From an uncultured Eubacterium sp. (GTDB lineage: Bacteria; Bacillota_A; Clostridia; Lachnospirales; Lachnospiraceae): a DNA stretch of 58,974 bases. Location of the stretch: positions 1-58,974 of the forward strand of contig CAOKJJ010000004.1 in the NCBI GenBank assembly GCA_948468465.1. Reading direction: 5' to 3'. A program made the translations under genes and the position numbers. Within the stretch, counting starts at the first letter, position 1, and every line of letters begins with the position of its first letter. Positions 49,861-58,760 of this stretch are shown here, in pieces. The notes below the pieces were generated by a model. That model saw only the letters and a program-made list of their open reading frames with translations, made no database searches and was not told the DNA's origin.

Positions 49861-50730
49861 ATGCAGTATCAATGGTATCCGGGGCATATGACGAAAGCAA
49901 AGCGGCAGATGCAGGAAGACATAAAACTTGTGGATCTTGTCATTGAGCTGGTTGACGCAAGAGTTCCGCTCAGCAGCCATAATCCGGACATCGACGAGTT
50001 AGGGAAAAATAAATCCAGATTAGTATTGTTAAACAAAGCGGATCTTGCTGACGAGAAAAAGAATGCGGCGTGGTGTGAGTATTATAAATCACAGGGAATC
50101 CATGCGGTACGGCTGGATGCCAGAAACCGCACGGATATGAAAGAAGTGCATAACAGAATCCAGGAAGCATGCAAAGAAAAACTGGAACGCAATCGAAAAA
50201 GGGGGATTGTCAACCGTCCGGTACGCGCAATGGTCGCAGGCATTCCAAACGTAGGAAAATCCACGTTTATCAATTCGTTTGCAGGAAAGGCATGTGCAAA
50301 AACCGGCAATAAACCAGGCGTTACAAAAGGAAAACAGTGGATTCGCCTGAATAAAAACGCAGAATTATTGGATACGCCGGGAATTTTATGGCCGAAATTT
50401 GAAGATCAGACGACAGGGCTTCATCTGGCGCTGATTGGTTCGATCAAAGACGAACTGCTCAACCGGGAAGAACTGGCGTTTGCGCTTTTAGCAGAGCTTA
50501 TGCGTCAGTATCCGGGAATACTGGCCGAAAGGTATGCGCTTAAGGAACAGGCAGAGGCATCGGAGGTATTCAGGCAGATTGCGCAGAACAGAAACTGCCT
50601 GAAAAAAGGCGGGGAACTGGATTACGAAAAAGCAGCCGCGTTGCTGCTGGAAGACTTTCGAAACGGCAGGCTGGGCCGAATCACGTTGGAAACGCCGGCA
50701 GACGGCTTACAAAAACCTGCAGATCCGTAA
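49861..50730 (+). CDS. rbgA: Ribosome biogenesis GTPase RbgA (YlqF)
   Basis: 289 residues. A circularly permuted GTPase: G4 LLNKADL (~57-63) comes before G1 AGIPNVGKST (~123-132) and G3 LDTPGILWPK. The start WYPGHMTKAKRQM and the C-terminal ANTAR-like RNA-binding helices are family features. It acts late in 50S assembly. AAGGAGG ribosome site. Its place behind rplS and before rnhB is the standard Firmicutes arrangement. Confidence 0.96.
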   Translation: MQYQWYPGHMTKAKRQMQEDIKLVDLVIELVDARVPLSSHNPDIDELGKNKSRLVLLNKADLADEKKNAAWCEYYKSQGIHAVRLDARNRTDMKEVHNRIQEACKEKLERNRKRGIVNRPVRAMVAGIPNVGKSTFINSFAGKACAKTGNKPGVTKGKQWIRLNKNAELLDTPGILWPKFEDQTTGLHLALIGSIKDELLNREELAFALLAELMRQYPGILAERYALKEQAEASEVFRQIAQNRNCLKKGGELDYEKAAALLLEDFRNGRLGRITLETPADGLQKPADP

Positions 50731-50791
50731 GGTGCGGGGCATTTAAAATAAGGACAAAATGAAAATATTGCGGCTGATAGGGTGATGGAAC

Positions 50792-51397
50792 ATGAAAGCA
50801 ATATTTAAGCAGGTGCTGAGCCTGTGTTTTTATCTGGCTATTATTTTGGGATGTACTTACCTGGTCGTAAATTATGCGGTGCAGCGTACCGAGATCGAGG
50901 GCGATTCTATGCAGGCGACGCTGTTTCATGGCGATCAGGTGCTTGTGGACAAGCTGACGTATCGGTTCAGGGAGCCGCAAAGGTTTGACATCATAGCGTT
51001 TCCGTATCGGTATGAACAGGATACGTTTTATGTCAAACGGATTATCGGTCTGCCCGGAGAGAAAATCAGAATAGATGCACAAGGTACTATTTTTATTAAT
51101 GATGAAGCATTAGAAGAGGATTTTGGCACAGAGCCAATCAGCCAGCCGGGATTTGCATCCGTGCCGCGGATACTGGGAGAGGATGAGTATTTTGTGCTTG
51201 GCGATAACCGCAACAGCAGTATTGACAGCCGGACTGCTTTGGTTGGGTATGTGCGCCGCCAGGAGATTATCGGAAAGGTGTTTTTCCGTATTTATCCATT
51301 ATCTTCGATTGGTACAGTATCTTCGACAGCAGGAAAATCTGAAAATCATAAAACAGCGGAAGAAACCGGAAAGGAGCAGGGTACAGATGATCAGTGA
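50792..51397 (+). CDS. Signal peptidase I (second copy)
   Basis: 201 residues. N-terminal helix LSLCFYLAIILGCTYLVVNYAV, catalytic serine in EGDSMQATLFHGD (~39), lysine in FYVKRIIGLPGEKI (~82), and GDNRNSSIDSRTALVGYV. It is clearly diverged from the copy at 49261, so this is an old duplication, with the two genes flanking rbgA. The hydrophilic C-terminal tail (~25 residues) is low complexity. It overlaps rnhB by 11 bp. Confidence 0.93.
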   Translation: MKAIFKQVLSLCFYLAIILGCTYLVVNYAVQRTEIEGDSMQATLFHGDQVLVDKLTYRFREPQRFDIIAFPYRYEQDTFYVKRIIGLPGEKIRIDAQGTIFINDEALEEDFGTEPISQPGFASVPRILGEDEYFVLGDNRNSSIDSRTALVGYVRRQEIIGKVFFRIYPLSSIGTVSSTAGKSENHKTAEETGKEQGTDDQ

Positions 51398-52166
51398 GGG
51401 CAGGATACAAAAAACAATTGCACAGATTCGGGAAGAATATCAGGCAGCACAGTTACAAAGGCTGCCTGAATTTATTTGCGCCTATCAGGACGATGCAAGA
51501 GCCGGGGTACAAAAACTGACGGCACAGGCGCGCCGCAGGCTTCAAAAACTGGAAGAGGAGCGTGCACGCATTTATCAGATGGGTGCATATGAACGCCAGT
51601 ATGCGGAATGCGTTTCCATCTGCGGTGTGGATGAGGCCGGCAGGGGGCCGCTGGCAGGGCCGGTGGTGGCTGGTGCGGTAATACTTCCAAAAGACTGTGA
51701 GATTTTATATCTCAACGATTCGAAACAGCTCTCGGCCGATATGCGTGAGCAGTTGTTTACGGTCATTATGGAAAAAGCCGTGGCGACAGGCATCGGCATG
51801 GTACCTGCGGAAACGATTGACCGGATCAATATTTTGCAGGCAACGTATGAGGCGATGCGCCAGGCTATAAATAATCTTGGCAGAATGCCCGATATATTGT
51901 TAAACGACGCGGTTACGATTCCCGGCGTGGCAGTCAGGCAGGTGCCGATTATCAAAGGGGATGCAAAAAGCGTTTCCATTGCGGCAGCAAGCGTTCTGGC
52001 AAAGGTGACAAGGGACCATATGATGGAACAATATGACACGATGTATCCGGGATATGGATTCGCCGCGCATAAGGGATATGGTACGAAGGAACACATACAG
52101 GCATTGCGCAGGATGGGACCTTGTGACATTCACAGGAAGTCATTTATCAAATCGATTGCACAATAA
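51387..52166 (+). CDS. rnhB: Ribonuclease HII
   Basis: 259 residues. Cuts RNA in RNA-DNA hybrids and removes single ribonucleotides from DNA. Catalytic D and E are in CGVDEAGRGPLAGPVVAGAV (~77-95). LNDSKQL, IIKGDAKSVSIAAASVLAKVTRD and PGYGFAAHKGYGTKEH are diagnostic. The ~70-residue N-terminal extension is normal for Firmicutes. AAAGGAG before the ATG at 51387 decides the start; the longer frame from 51123 overlaps the signal peptidase gene. Confidence 0.96.
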   Translation: MISEGRIQKTIAQIREEYQAAQLQRLPEFICAYQDDARAGVQKLTAQARRRLQKLEEERARIYQMGAYERQYAECVSICGVDEAGRGPLAGPVVAGAVILPKDCEILYLNDSKQLSADMREQLFTVIMEKAVATGIGMVPAETIDRINILQATYEAMRQAINNLGRMPDILLNDAVTIPGVAVRQVPIIKGDAKSVSIAAASVLAKVTRDHMMEQYDTMYPGYGFAAHKGYGTKEHIQALRRMGPCDIHRKSFIKSIAQ

Positions 52167-52179
52167 GGAGGCAGAATTT

Positions 52180-53991
52180 ATGCAGATTGCAGATTATTTA
52201 GGACAGTATGCGAATACACTTGCAAATGCGTCTGCGGCAGCGTCATCATCCACACAGTCCGCTGCCGACGTAACACAGAGTCTTGTGTCAGAGCTTACAA
52301 AGATGCAGGCAGGGGCCGTATTTGAAGGAAGCATCAATGCAATGGATGGTTCCAAGATTGTACTTGGCCTTGGAAACGGGCAGACAATCGCGGCCCGTTT
52401 AGAAGGCAGTGTCAATCTGATGCTGGGGCAGTCTGTATTTTTTCAGGTAAAATCCAATGATGGGAATACCATCGCTATCAAGCCGTTTATGAACGGCCAG
52501 CCGTTTAACCCGACGATTCAAAAAGCATTGGACGCCGCAGGCATGGAGATGACAAAAGAGACGATGGATATGGTAAATCGCATGATGGAAGAAGGGCTGC
52601 CGATTGATAAGCAGTCACTGGCATCTATGCGCCAGACACTGATGCAGCATCCGTACGTTTCTCTTAACACGGCTGTTACGATGACCAAGTTTGGCATTCC
52701 AGTCAACGATCAGATGGCGGCGCAGTTTGAAAATTATCAGAATGACCGTCATTCGATGCTGCTGGAGATGAATAAGGTCATGGACGGTCTGTCCTCGGTG
52801 TACGCAAAAGCACCGGCATCCCAGCTGCAGCAGTTAAACGCGCAGATTTTATCTATTTTGCATTCCGGTCAGGAACCTTTATCAGAAATACCGTTGTTCT
52901 CAGAAAACACGCAGACTGTACAGGAAGAAGGCACGCCGCAGGTCCCAGCTGACGGACAGACCGCAAGAGAAACACCGATGGCGGGCCAGCAGGCAGATTT
53001 GCAGACAGACGCGCAGACGCAGGAGGCGGCGGGGCAGCAGCAAAAACCGGACCTGTCTGCAAAAAATACATTCACAGCCTCTGCAGAGCAGCTGGCACAA
53101 GCAGATGCAGATGCGATAAAACAAGGCATACAGACAGCGGACGGCAAAGATCCGGCACAGCCCAGACAGCTGTCAGAACTGCTAAGCAGGCATCAGACAG
53201 CACAGCTGGAAGCACAGCTTCGGGAAATATTTCCAAAAGCGGAACCTGTAAAACTGAATCCGCAGCTTACGGCAAAAGAATTTTTAGATGCGGTTGCACA
53301 GCAGTTAGAGCAGCATCCGTCTTTTGATAAGGCCGCGCTTGGCAGACTGTTTTCCGGAAAAGAATACCATACACTCTTAAAAGAAGTGATGCAGGAGCAG
53401 TGGACAGTCAAACCGGAAGAACTGAAAACAGAGCATAAAGTCGAAGAACTGTATCAAAGGCTGAGCCGGCAGATGGGCCAGATCGAACAGCTCGCCAGGC
53501 AGACCGGCATGAACACAGGCCAGCTGTCGCAGGCGGCGGCGCAGGTGCGTGATAATATCGAGTTTATGAATCAGATTAACCAGGCATATACGTATGTACA
53601 GATTCCGCTGAAAATGGCAAATCAAAATGCGCACAGCGATTTGTACGTCTATACGAACAAGCGCAACCTTCGAAAAAAAGAAGGAGAACTGTCCGCATTT
53701 TTACATCTGGAGCTGGAAAACTTAGGCACAACAGATGTTTCGATTAAGATGCTTGATAAAAATGTCAGTACAAAGTTTTATCTTGAAGACGATGCTTCTT
53801 ATGACTTGATCGAAGCACACCTTCCGATGCTGCAGGAGCGTTTGGAAAAACTTGGCTACCATTGCCGCGTCACAGTGGAAAATCGGGAAGAAAAGACAGA
53901 CTTTGTGGAAGATTTTCTGCAAAAGAGCCAGCCAGCCACAGCAGCTTCCAAAGGGATGGTGCACCGGTATTCGTTTGATGTGCGTGCATAA
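52180..53991 (+). CDS. FliK-like flagellar hook-length control domain protein (YlqG type)
   Basis: 603 residues. Low-complexity, glutamine- and alanine-rich middle (~235-330), and a C-terminal domain (~500-600) matching the FliK hook-length region: YTYVQIPLKMANQNAHSDLYVYTNKR, LHLELENLGTTDVSIKML, HLPMLQERLEKLGYHCRVTV. Bacillus subtilis has a homologue (YlqG) in the same place after rnhB. There is no flagellar operon here, so its role in secretion is unproved. AAGGAGG before ATG 52180. Confidence 0.82.
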   Translation: MQIADYLGQYANTLANASAAASSSTQSAADVTQSLVSELTKMQAGAVFEGSINAMDGSKIVLGLGNGQTIAARLEGSVNLMLGQSVFFQVKSNDGNTIAIKPFMNGQPFNPTIQKALDAAGMEMTKETMDMVNRMMEEGLPIDKQSLASMRQTLMQHPYVSLNTAVTMTKFGIPVNDQMAAQFENYQNDRHSMLLEMNKVMDGLSSVYAKAPASQLQQLNAQILSILHSGQEPLSEIPLFSENTQTVQEEGTPQVPADGQTARETPMAGQQADLQTDAQTQEAAGQQQKPDLSAKNTFTASAEQLAQADADAIKQGIQTADGKDPAQPRQLSELLSRHQTAQLEAQLREIFPKAEPVKLNPQLTAKEFLDAVAQQLEQHPSFDKAALGRLFSGKEYHTLLKEVMQEQWTVKPEELKTEHKVEELYQRLSRQMGQIEQLARQTGMNTGQLSQAAAQVRDNIEFMNQINQAYTYVQIPLKMANQNAHSDLYVYTNKRNLRKKEGELSAFLHLELENLGTTDVSIKMLDKNVSTKFYLEDDASYDLIEAHLPMLQERLEKLGYHCRVTVENREEKTDFVEDFLQKSQPATAASKGMVHRYSFDVRA

Positions 53992-54030
53992 ACATAAATA
54001 ACAGGCAGACGACAGGAAAGGAGAATCACG

Positions 54031-54327
54031 GTGGCGCAGAAAAAAGCAGACAGACCAAAGACCGCGGTAGCCCTTGCCTATGAACCGGGAGAGCAGGCGC
54101 CGAAAATTCTGGCAACCGGAAAAGGCGCTTTAGCGGAAAAAATTATTGACGCGGCAAAAGAGGCTGACGTACCGACATATAAAGACGATAAACTGGCCGA
54201 TACGCTTTCCCGTCTGGAAATCGGCGATATGATTCCGCCGGAGCTGTATCAGGTTGTAGCAGAGATTTTAGTATTTGTAAACGATATGGACAAGATACGT
54301 CAAAAGCTTGGAGATTATAAAAAATGA
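54031..54327 (+). CDS. FlhB C-terminal-domain-like protein (YlqH type)
   Basis: 98 residues equal to the cytoplasmic tail of type III export protein FlhB after its NPTH cleavage site: KTAVALAYEPGEQAPKILATGKGALAEKI, DVPTYKDDKLADTLSRLEIGDMIPPELYQVVAEIL. It has no membrane helices and no NPTH motif. FlhB and FliK control substrate switching together, and here their relatives are neighbours. Start GTG at 54031 after AAAGGAG. It overlaps yraN by 4 bp (ATGA). Confidence 0.88.
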   Translation: MAQKKADRPKTAVALAYEPGEQAPKILATGKGALAEKIIDAAKEADVPTYKDDKLADTLSRLEIGDMIPPELYQVVAEILVFVNDMDKIRQKLGDYKK

Positions 54328-54680
54328 AAAATAACCGGGAAGTCGGTACGGATTATGAGGAAAAAGCAGCAGAGGTCCTGAAAACACACGGCTATCAAAT
54401 ATTGGAAAAGAATTTCCGCTGCCGGATGGGTGAAATAGATCTGATTGCCAAAGAAAACGGCTATCTGGTATTTGTGGAAGTCAAATATCGCGCAAACACA
54501 CAGATGGGAGAGCCGCAGGAAGCCGTCAATTACCGAAAACAGAAAAAAATATGCAAAGCCGCCGCTTATTACTGCATGCGGCATCATATTTCCACAGAAC
54601 AGCCCTGCAGGTTTGATGTGGCGGCATGTATGGCCGGAAAGTGGACCATTATCCGAAACGCATTTGAGTATATGCAGTGA
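54324..54680 (+). CDS. yraN: UPF0102 (YraN) nuclease-fold protein
   Basis: 118 residues, normal length. Restriction-endonuclease-like fold: GTDYEEKAAEVLKTHGYQILEKNFRCRMGEIDLIAKENGYLVFVEVKYR carries the E...D...E-x-K pattern of PD-(D/E)xK nucleases. The PQEAVNYRKQKKICKAAAYY helix follows. The exact role is not established. It is often near rnhB, as here. Confidence 0.93.
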   Translation: MKNNREVGTDYEEKAAEVLKTHGYQILEKNFRCRMGEIDLIAKENGYLVFVEVKYRANTQMGEPQEAVNYRKQKKICKAAAYYCMRHHISTEQPCRFDVAACMAGKWTIIRNAFEYMQ

Positions 54681-54706
54681 AAATGCGGCTGGCATTGGGG
54701 TGGGTT

Positions 54707-54898
54707 TTGGCTATTCGGACGCTGGATGAGGGGCGGGGCCTGGATTTCGGCTCCTATTCCGGAATGTTAAGAATTCCTAAGCATTCTGCATAGAAATTCT
54801 TAACATTCTGGAGTAGGAGCCGCAAGCCAGGCCAGTTCCCCCCTCCCCCCCCGGCGTCCACATCGCCAATAAAAAACCGCAATGCAATGTAAAAATGT
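54707..54898. repeat. dispersed palindromic element, copy 2
   Basis: A 192-bp non-coding element with the same ends as 45278-45526: TTGGCTATTCGGACGC at the left, GGCGTCCACATCGCCAA and tail AAAAAACCGCAATGCAATGT at the right. An inner stem of about 28 bp (GGCTCCTATTCCGGAATG.../...GGAGTAGGAGCC) could also stop transcription after yraN. It contains C6-T-C8 (54838-54852), and a G8 run lies just after it (54903-54910). Confidence 0.75.
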
Positions 54899-54956
54899 GT
54901 GTGGGGGGGGAGGAGGGAGATGGGTTCATTCAGGTTAGGGAAAGAAGAAAGGGATT

Positions 54957-55826
54957 ATGAAATTACAGGATTTTAAAACCGCAGATGACAGAGCTGTATT
55001 TTACATAGATGAAGGAAGAAACAGCGGAGGGGTTCCGCTTATGAAGCTGCATCTGTTTGACCGGCTGCAGATAGCAGATTATGGAATTACAACGCGTGCA
55101 GGCGGGGTCAGTGAAGGAATGTTTGAAGCATTGAATCTAAGTTATACAAGAGGGGATAAAAAAGCTGCCGTAGATGAGAACTATCGCCGCACGGCGCTTT
55201 CTCTGCATGCGGATGTTTCTGATTTTGTGCTGACAGATCAGACGCACACGGTCAATATACGTACGGTAACGCGGAAAGACTGTGGGAAAGGAATTTTGCA
55301 GAAAAAAGATTATACGGATATTGACGGGCTTATTACCAATGAGCCGGGAATTGTTTTGGCGGCTTTTTTTGCGGATTGCGTGCCTTTGCTTTTTATAGAT
55401 CCGGTGCATCGGGCGGTGGGCGTCAGTCATTCCGGGTGGCGTGGGACTGTGGCGCGTATGGGGCGTGAGACGGTTCGTGCGATGCGTGATGCCTATGCGA
55501 GCAGGCCGCAGGACATTTATTGCGCCATAGGGCCTTCGATCTGCCAGTCGTGTTATGAGGTAAGCGAGGACGTGGCGGAGCGGTTTATGAAAGAATTTCC
55601 ACAGGGAGGAGAAGCGTTATGCATACCGAAAGCGGAAGGGAAATATCAGCTGAATCTGTGGAAGGCGAATGAAATGGTGTTATTAGAGGCAGGCATAGAA
55701 AAAGAACATCTTGCTGTGACAAATATTTGTACGTGCTGCAATCCGAAGCTGTTGTTTTCCCATCGCGCCAGCCAGGGAAAAAGAGGAAATTTCGGGGCTT
55801 TTATAAAGCTGCGGCAGGAAACATAA
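54957..55826 (+). CDS. pgeF: PgeF/LACC1-type protein (multi-copper polyphenol oxidase family, purine nucleoside phosphorylase)
   Basis: 289 residues. Family motifs: ITTRAGGVSEGMFEALNLS, LTDQTHTVNI, DIDGLITNEPGIVLAAFFADCVPLLF and GVSHSGWRGT, which gives the Cys/His zinc site. AIGPSICQSCYEV and the C-terminal CTCCNPKLLFSHRASQGKRG complete it. Members act on adenosine/inosine; they have also been called laccases and peptidoglycan-editing factors. It lies between yraN and spoIVA, which is common in Clostridia. Confidence 0.93.
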   Translation: MKLQDFKTADDRAVFYIDEGRNSGGVPLMKLHLFDRLQIADYGITTRAGGVSEGMFEALNLSYTRGDKKAAVDENYRRTALSLHADVSDFVLTDQTHTVNIRTVTRKDCGKGILQKKDYTDIDGLITNEPGIVLAAFFADCVPLLFIDPVHRAVGVSHSGWRGTVARMGRETVRAMRDAYASRPQDIYCAIGPSICQSCYEVSEDVAERFMKEFPQGGEALCIPKAEGKYQLNLWKANEMVLLEAGIEKEHLAVTNICTCCNPKLLFSHRASQGKRGNFGAFIKLRQET

Positions 55827-55910
55827 AAATTACAGGCAAAAAATAGGCATAGTTCCCGTCCAATGACATAAAGTATAGAAAGTGAATTTATGGCAGGAAG
55901 GACTGGGAGG

Positions 55911-57383
55911 ATGGAGCAGTATAATCTATATAAAGATATCAAGGCAAGGACAAACGGAGAAATCTATCTGGGCGTGGTGGGTGCGGTGCGTACCGGAAAA
56001 TCCACGTTTATCAAACGCTTTATGGAGCAGATGGTCATTCCGAACATCGAAGATGAGAATGTCCGTGCAAGGACGCGGGATGAGCTGCCGCAGTCGGCAC
56101 AAGGAAAAACGATTATGACGACGGAGCCTAAGTTTATTCCAAAAGACGCGGCGCAGATTAAACTGACGGATGATATTACCGTAAAAGTCCGGCTCATTGA
56201 CTGTGTCGGATATATGGTGGAAGGCGCCAGCGGGCATTTGGAAAACGGTGTGGAGCGTATGGTAAAGACGCCGTGGTCAGAACAGGAAATCCCATTTTCG
56301 CAGGCAGCAGAGACAGGTACGCGAAAAGTGATCAAAGACCATGCTACGATCGGCATTGTTGTAACGACAGACGGCACGGTAACAGAGATTCCGGCATCTA
56401 ATTATCAAAAACCAACAGAGGAGACGGTTAATGAGCTAAAGAAAAGCGGAAAACCATTTTTGATGCTGTTAAATTCCGCAAAGCCGTACAGTGACGAAGC
56501 CAGGCAGACCGCGCTGCAGATGGAGGCGCAGTATGGGGTCAGTGTCATCCCGGTAAACTGCGAACAGCTGCGTAAAGAAGATGTGAACCATATTTTAGAA
56601 CAGATTTTATATGAATTTCCGATTGTGCGCATGAATTTTTATTTGCCAAAGTGGGTAGACCTGCTGGGACAGGACCGTCCGGTAAAAAAGAATGTCATTG
56701 AAAACGCGAAAAAGATTTTACAGGAGATTACGTTTGTAAAAGATGTGCAAAACTATGAGTTTAAGCCGGAAGGAGAGTATCTGGAAAAAATAAAACTGGA
56801 GCAGATGAACCTGTCTGATGGTACAGCTGAAATACGTATGGAGGTCGCGCAAAAATATTATTATGAAAATATTTCGGAACTGACCGGCGTGCATGTACAT
56901 GGAGAATATGAGCTGATACGCCTGATTCGGGAGATGGCGGCGAAAAAACAGGAATACGATAAAGTAGCGGATGCGATGCAGTCCGTCCGTATGAAAGGTT
57001 ATGGGGTCGTATCGCCGCAGTTATCAGACATTGCCCTGGATGAGCCGGAGGTTATCAAACACGGCAGCCAGTACGGGGTGAAGATCAAAGCTTCCTCGCC
57101 TTCCATTCATATGATCCGTGCCAATATTGAGACAGAGATTGCGCCGATTGTAGGCAGTGAAGAGCAGGCGCAGGGATTAAAGCAATACATAAAAGAAGGG
57201 CAGAATTCTCAGGAAGGAGTATGGAACACGAATATTTTCGGCAAGACGATTGGAGAACTCATGGAAGACGGAATCAGCCACAAGATTTCCATGATGGATG
57301 ATGAGAGCCAGATGAAGCTGCAGGATACGATGCAGAAGATTGTAAATGATTCCAACGGAGGAATGGTCTGTATTATTATTTAA
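55911..57383 (+). CDS. spoIVA: Stage IV sporulation protein A (spore coat ATPase)
   Basis: 490 residues, normal length. It polymerises with ATP to form the base of the spore coat on the forespore. The start MEQYNLYKDIKARTNGEIYLGVVGAVRTGKSTFIKRF includes the Walker A loop, and IDCVGYMVEGA the Walker B region. The C-terminal localisation segment ends NDSNGGMVCIII. AGGAAGG 9 nt before the ATG at 55911 and homology to Bacillus SpoIVA select this start over 55890. It shows the organism (or its lineage) forms endospores. A sigma-E promoter is expected in 55827-55880 but was not identified with confidence. Confidence 0.97.
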   Translation: MEQYNLYKDIKARTNGEIYLGVVGAVRTGKSTFIKRFMEQMVIPNIEDENVRARTRDELPQSAQGKTIMTTEPKFIPKDAAQIKLTDDITVKVRLIDCVGYMVEGASGHLENGVERMVKTPWSEQEIPFSQAAETGTRKVIKDHATIGIVVTTDGTVTEIPASNYQKPTEETVNELKKSGKPFLMLLNSAKPYSDEARQTALQMEAQYGVSVIPVNCEQLRKEDVNHILEQILYEFPIVRMNFYLPKWVDLLGQDRPVKKNVIENAKKILQEITFVKDVQNYEFKPEGEYLEKIKLEQMNLSDGTAEIRMEVAQKYYYENISELTGVHVHGEYELIRLIREMAAKKQEYDKVADAMQSVRMKGYGVVSPQLSDIALDEPEVIKHGSQYGVKIKASSPSIHMIRANIETEIAPIVGSEEQAQGLKQYIKEGQNSQEGVWNTNIFGKTIGELMEDGISHKISMMDDESQMKLQDTMQKIVNDSNGGMVCIII

Positions 57384-57471
57384 ATATGGAAAAGCAGGCG
57401 GTTCTGTGATAAGATGATAGGTGCGAAGATGAAAAGGACGAAGATCAGGATAAAAAGAAAAGAGGAATACA

Positions 57472-58221
57472 ATGAAAGTTACATTTTTGCACCACAGCAG
57501 CTTTTTAGTCGAACTGGAGCATACTATTTTGCTGTTTGATTATTTCGCGGGAGATCGTGTCAATGGGTATCATTTTACAGGAGTGATTCCACAGCTGGAC
57601 CGGGAGAAGGATTTTTATGTGTTTGCGAGCCATAAGCATCGGGATCACTTTGATATGGACAATTTAAAACTGGCCGAACAGTATCCAAGGGTACAGTTTG
57701 TATTTTCCAAAGACTGTAAAATGACCCATAATTTTTTAAACAAACACGGATATCCGCAGGAAATTACAGAAAAGATTACGTATACGGCACCAGAGAAAAC
57801 ATATGAGATCGGAACCATCAAAGTACGCACGCTGACATCTACAGATGAAGGAGTCGCGTTTTGCGTACAGGCGGAAAATAAAAATATTTACCATGCCGGG
57901 GATTTGAACTGGTGGCATTGGGAAGGCGTCGGGGATTTGATCAACGGGCGGATGGAACGCAGTTTTAAACGGGAAATGCGGAAAATAGAAAACGAGCATT
58001 TTGATCTGGCGTTCATACTGCTGGATCCCCGCCAGGAAAGCGACGCATGGAAAGGATTCGGATATTTTATGCGCAATATAGATGCCGACCATGTATTTCC
58101 CATGCATATGTGGCAGGACTATTCTTTGATAGAAGCATATAAAAAACGCACGGACAATGACTATTTTCTGAGCAGAATCGTAACGATTACAAAAGAAAAT
58201 GAGACATTTGTTTTTTCTTAA
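57472..58221 (+). CDS. Metallo-beta-lactamase-fold hydrolase (UlaG-like)
   Basis: 249 residues. The fold start KVTFLHHSSFLVELEHTILLFDYF is typical of the UlaG/L-ascorbate-6-P lactonase-like branch. The metal loop is ASHKHRDHFD (H-x-H-x-D-H), with further ligands in YHAGDLNWWHW and FPMHMWQDY. The substrate is unknown. AAGAGG ribosome site. Its end overlaps the end of the ydcF-like gene on the other strand by 35 bp. Confidence 0.88.
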   Translation: MKVTFLHHSSFLVELEHTILLFDYFAGDRVNGYHFTGVIPQLDREKDFYVFASHKHRDHFDMDNLKLAEQYPRVQFVFSKDCKMTHNFLNKHGYPQEITEKITYTAPEKTYEIGTIKVRTLTSTDEGVAFCVQAENKNIYHAGDLNWWHWEGVGDLINGRMERSFKREMRKIENEHFDLAFILLDPRQESDAWKGFGYFMRNIDADHVFPMHMWQDYSLIEAYKKRTDNDYFLSRIVTITKENETFVFS

Positions 58222-58760
58222 AAAGAACATGGCTTAGAGCGTGCCTTACCATTGATAACACCTTTTTCAGTTCATGAAAAGCGTGTAATACCTTATCGGG
58301 CATATCAATATGCGCAATAAAATCTTTCCCGGCTGGCCCATACCCATTTTTATCATCGGTAAGCCGGGGGATTTCGCCCATAAGCAGGTTGATATATCTG
58401 TCCATTTCCCACATACCATAAATATCAGAAGAATAGGAAAGCAGGTTCTCTTTGAAAATTTCAGCTTCCGGCATCCCGTCTGTCACAATGGAGGGAAATC
58501 CGTTGTGGACTCTCTGGCGCAATGTTTCCGTTGTGTGACCGGCGCCTCCTACGATAATATATTTCCGGGCAGCGTGTTCTTTCATGGCATGGACAAGCAC
58601 ATCACTGCCGCAGAGGACACTCCCGCCGAAAAGAACCATAACATCCGCCTGTCGGAACCTGTACCTGCCAAGCAGACAGTTTTTGGGAAAGTTCCGGGAC
58701 ATCCCGTATCCCGCAGAACTGTTCGAGAATATTGATATAATCAGCCGTCTCTTTGTTCAT
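58187..58760 (-). pseudogene. Broken YdcF-like (DUF218) gene
   Basis: The N-terminal part ([26 protein letters not shown], start 58760 after GGAGG) and the rest (NCLLGRYRFRQADVMVLFGGSVL...) are in different frames. One extra A in the five-A run near 58680 would explain it. The second part matches YdcF at ADVMVLFGGS, GGAGHTTETL and EAEIFKENL, then jumps to WEMDRYINLLMGEIPRL...GYGPAGKDFIAHIDMP. About 85-90 residues of the usual middle are missing. So it seems to carry both a frameshift and an internal deletion. YdcF proteins bind SAM; this copy is probably inactive. Confidence 0.72.
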
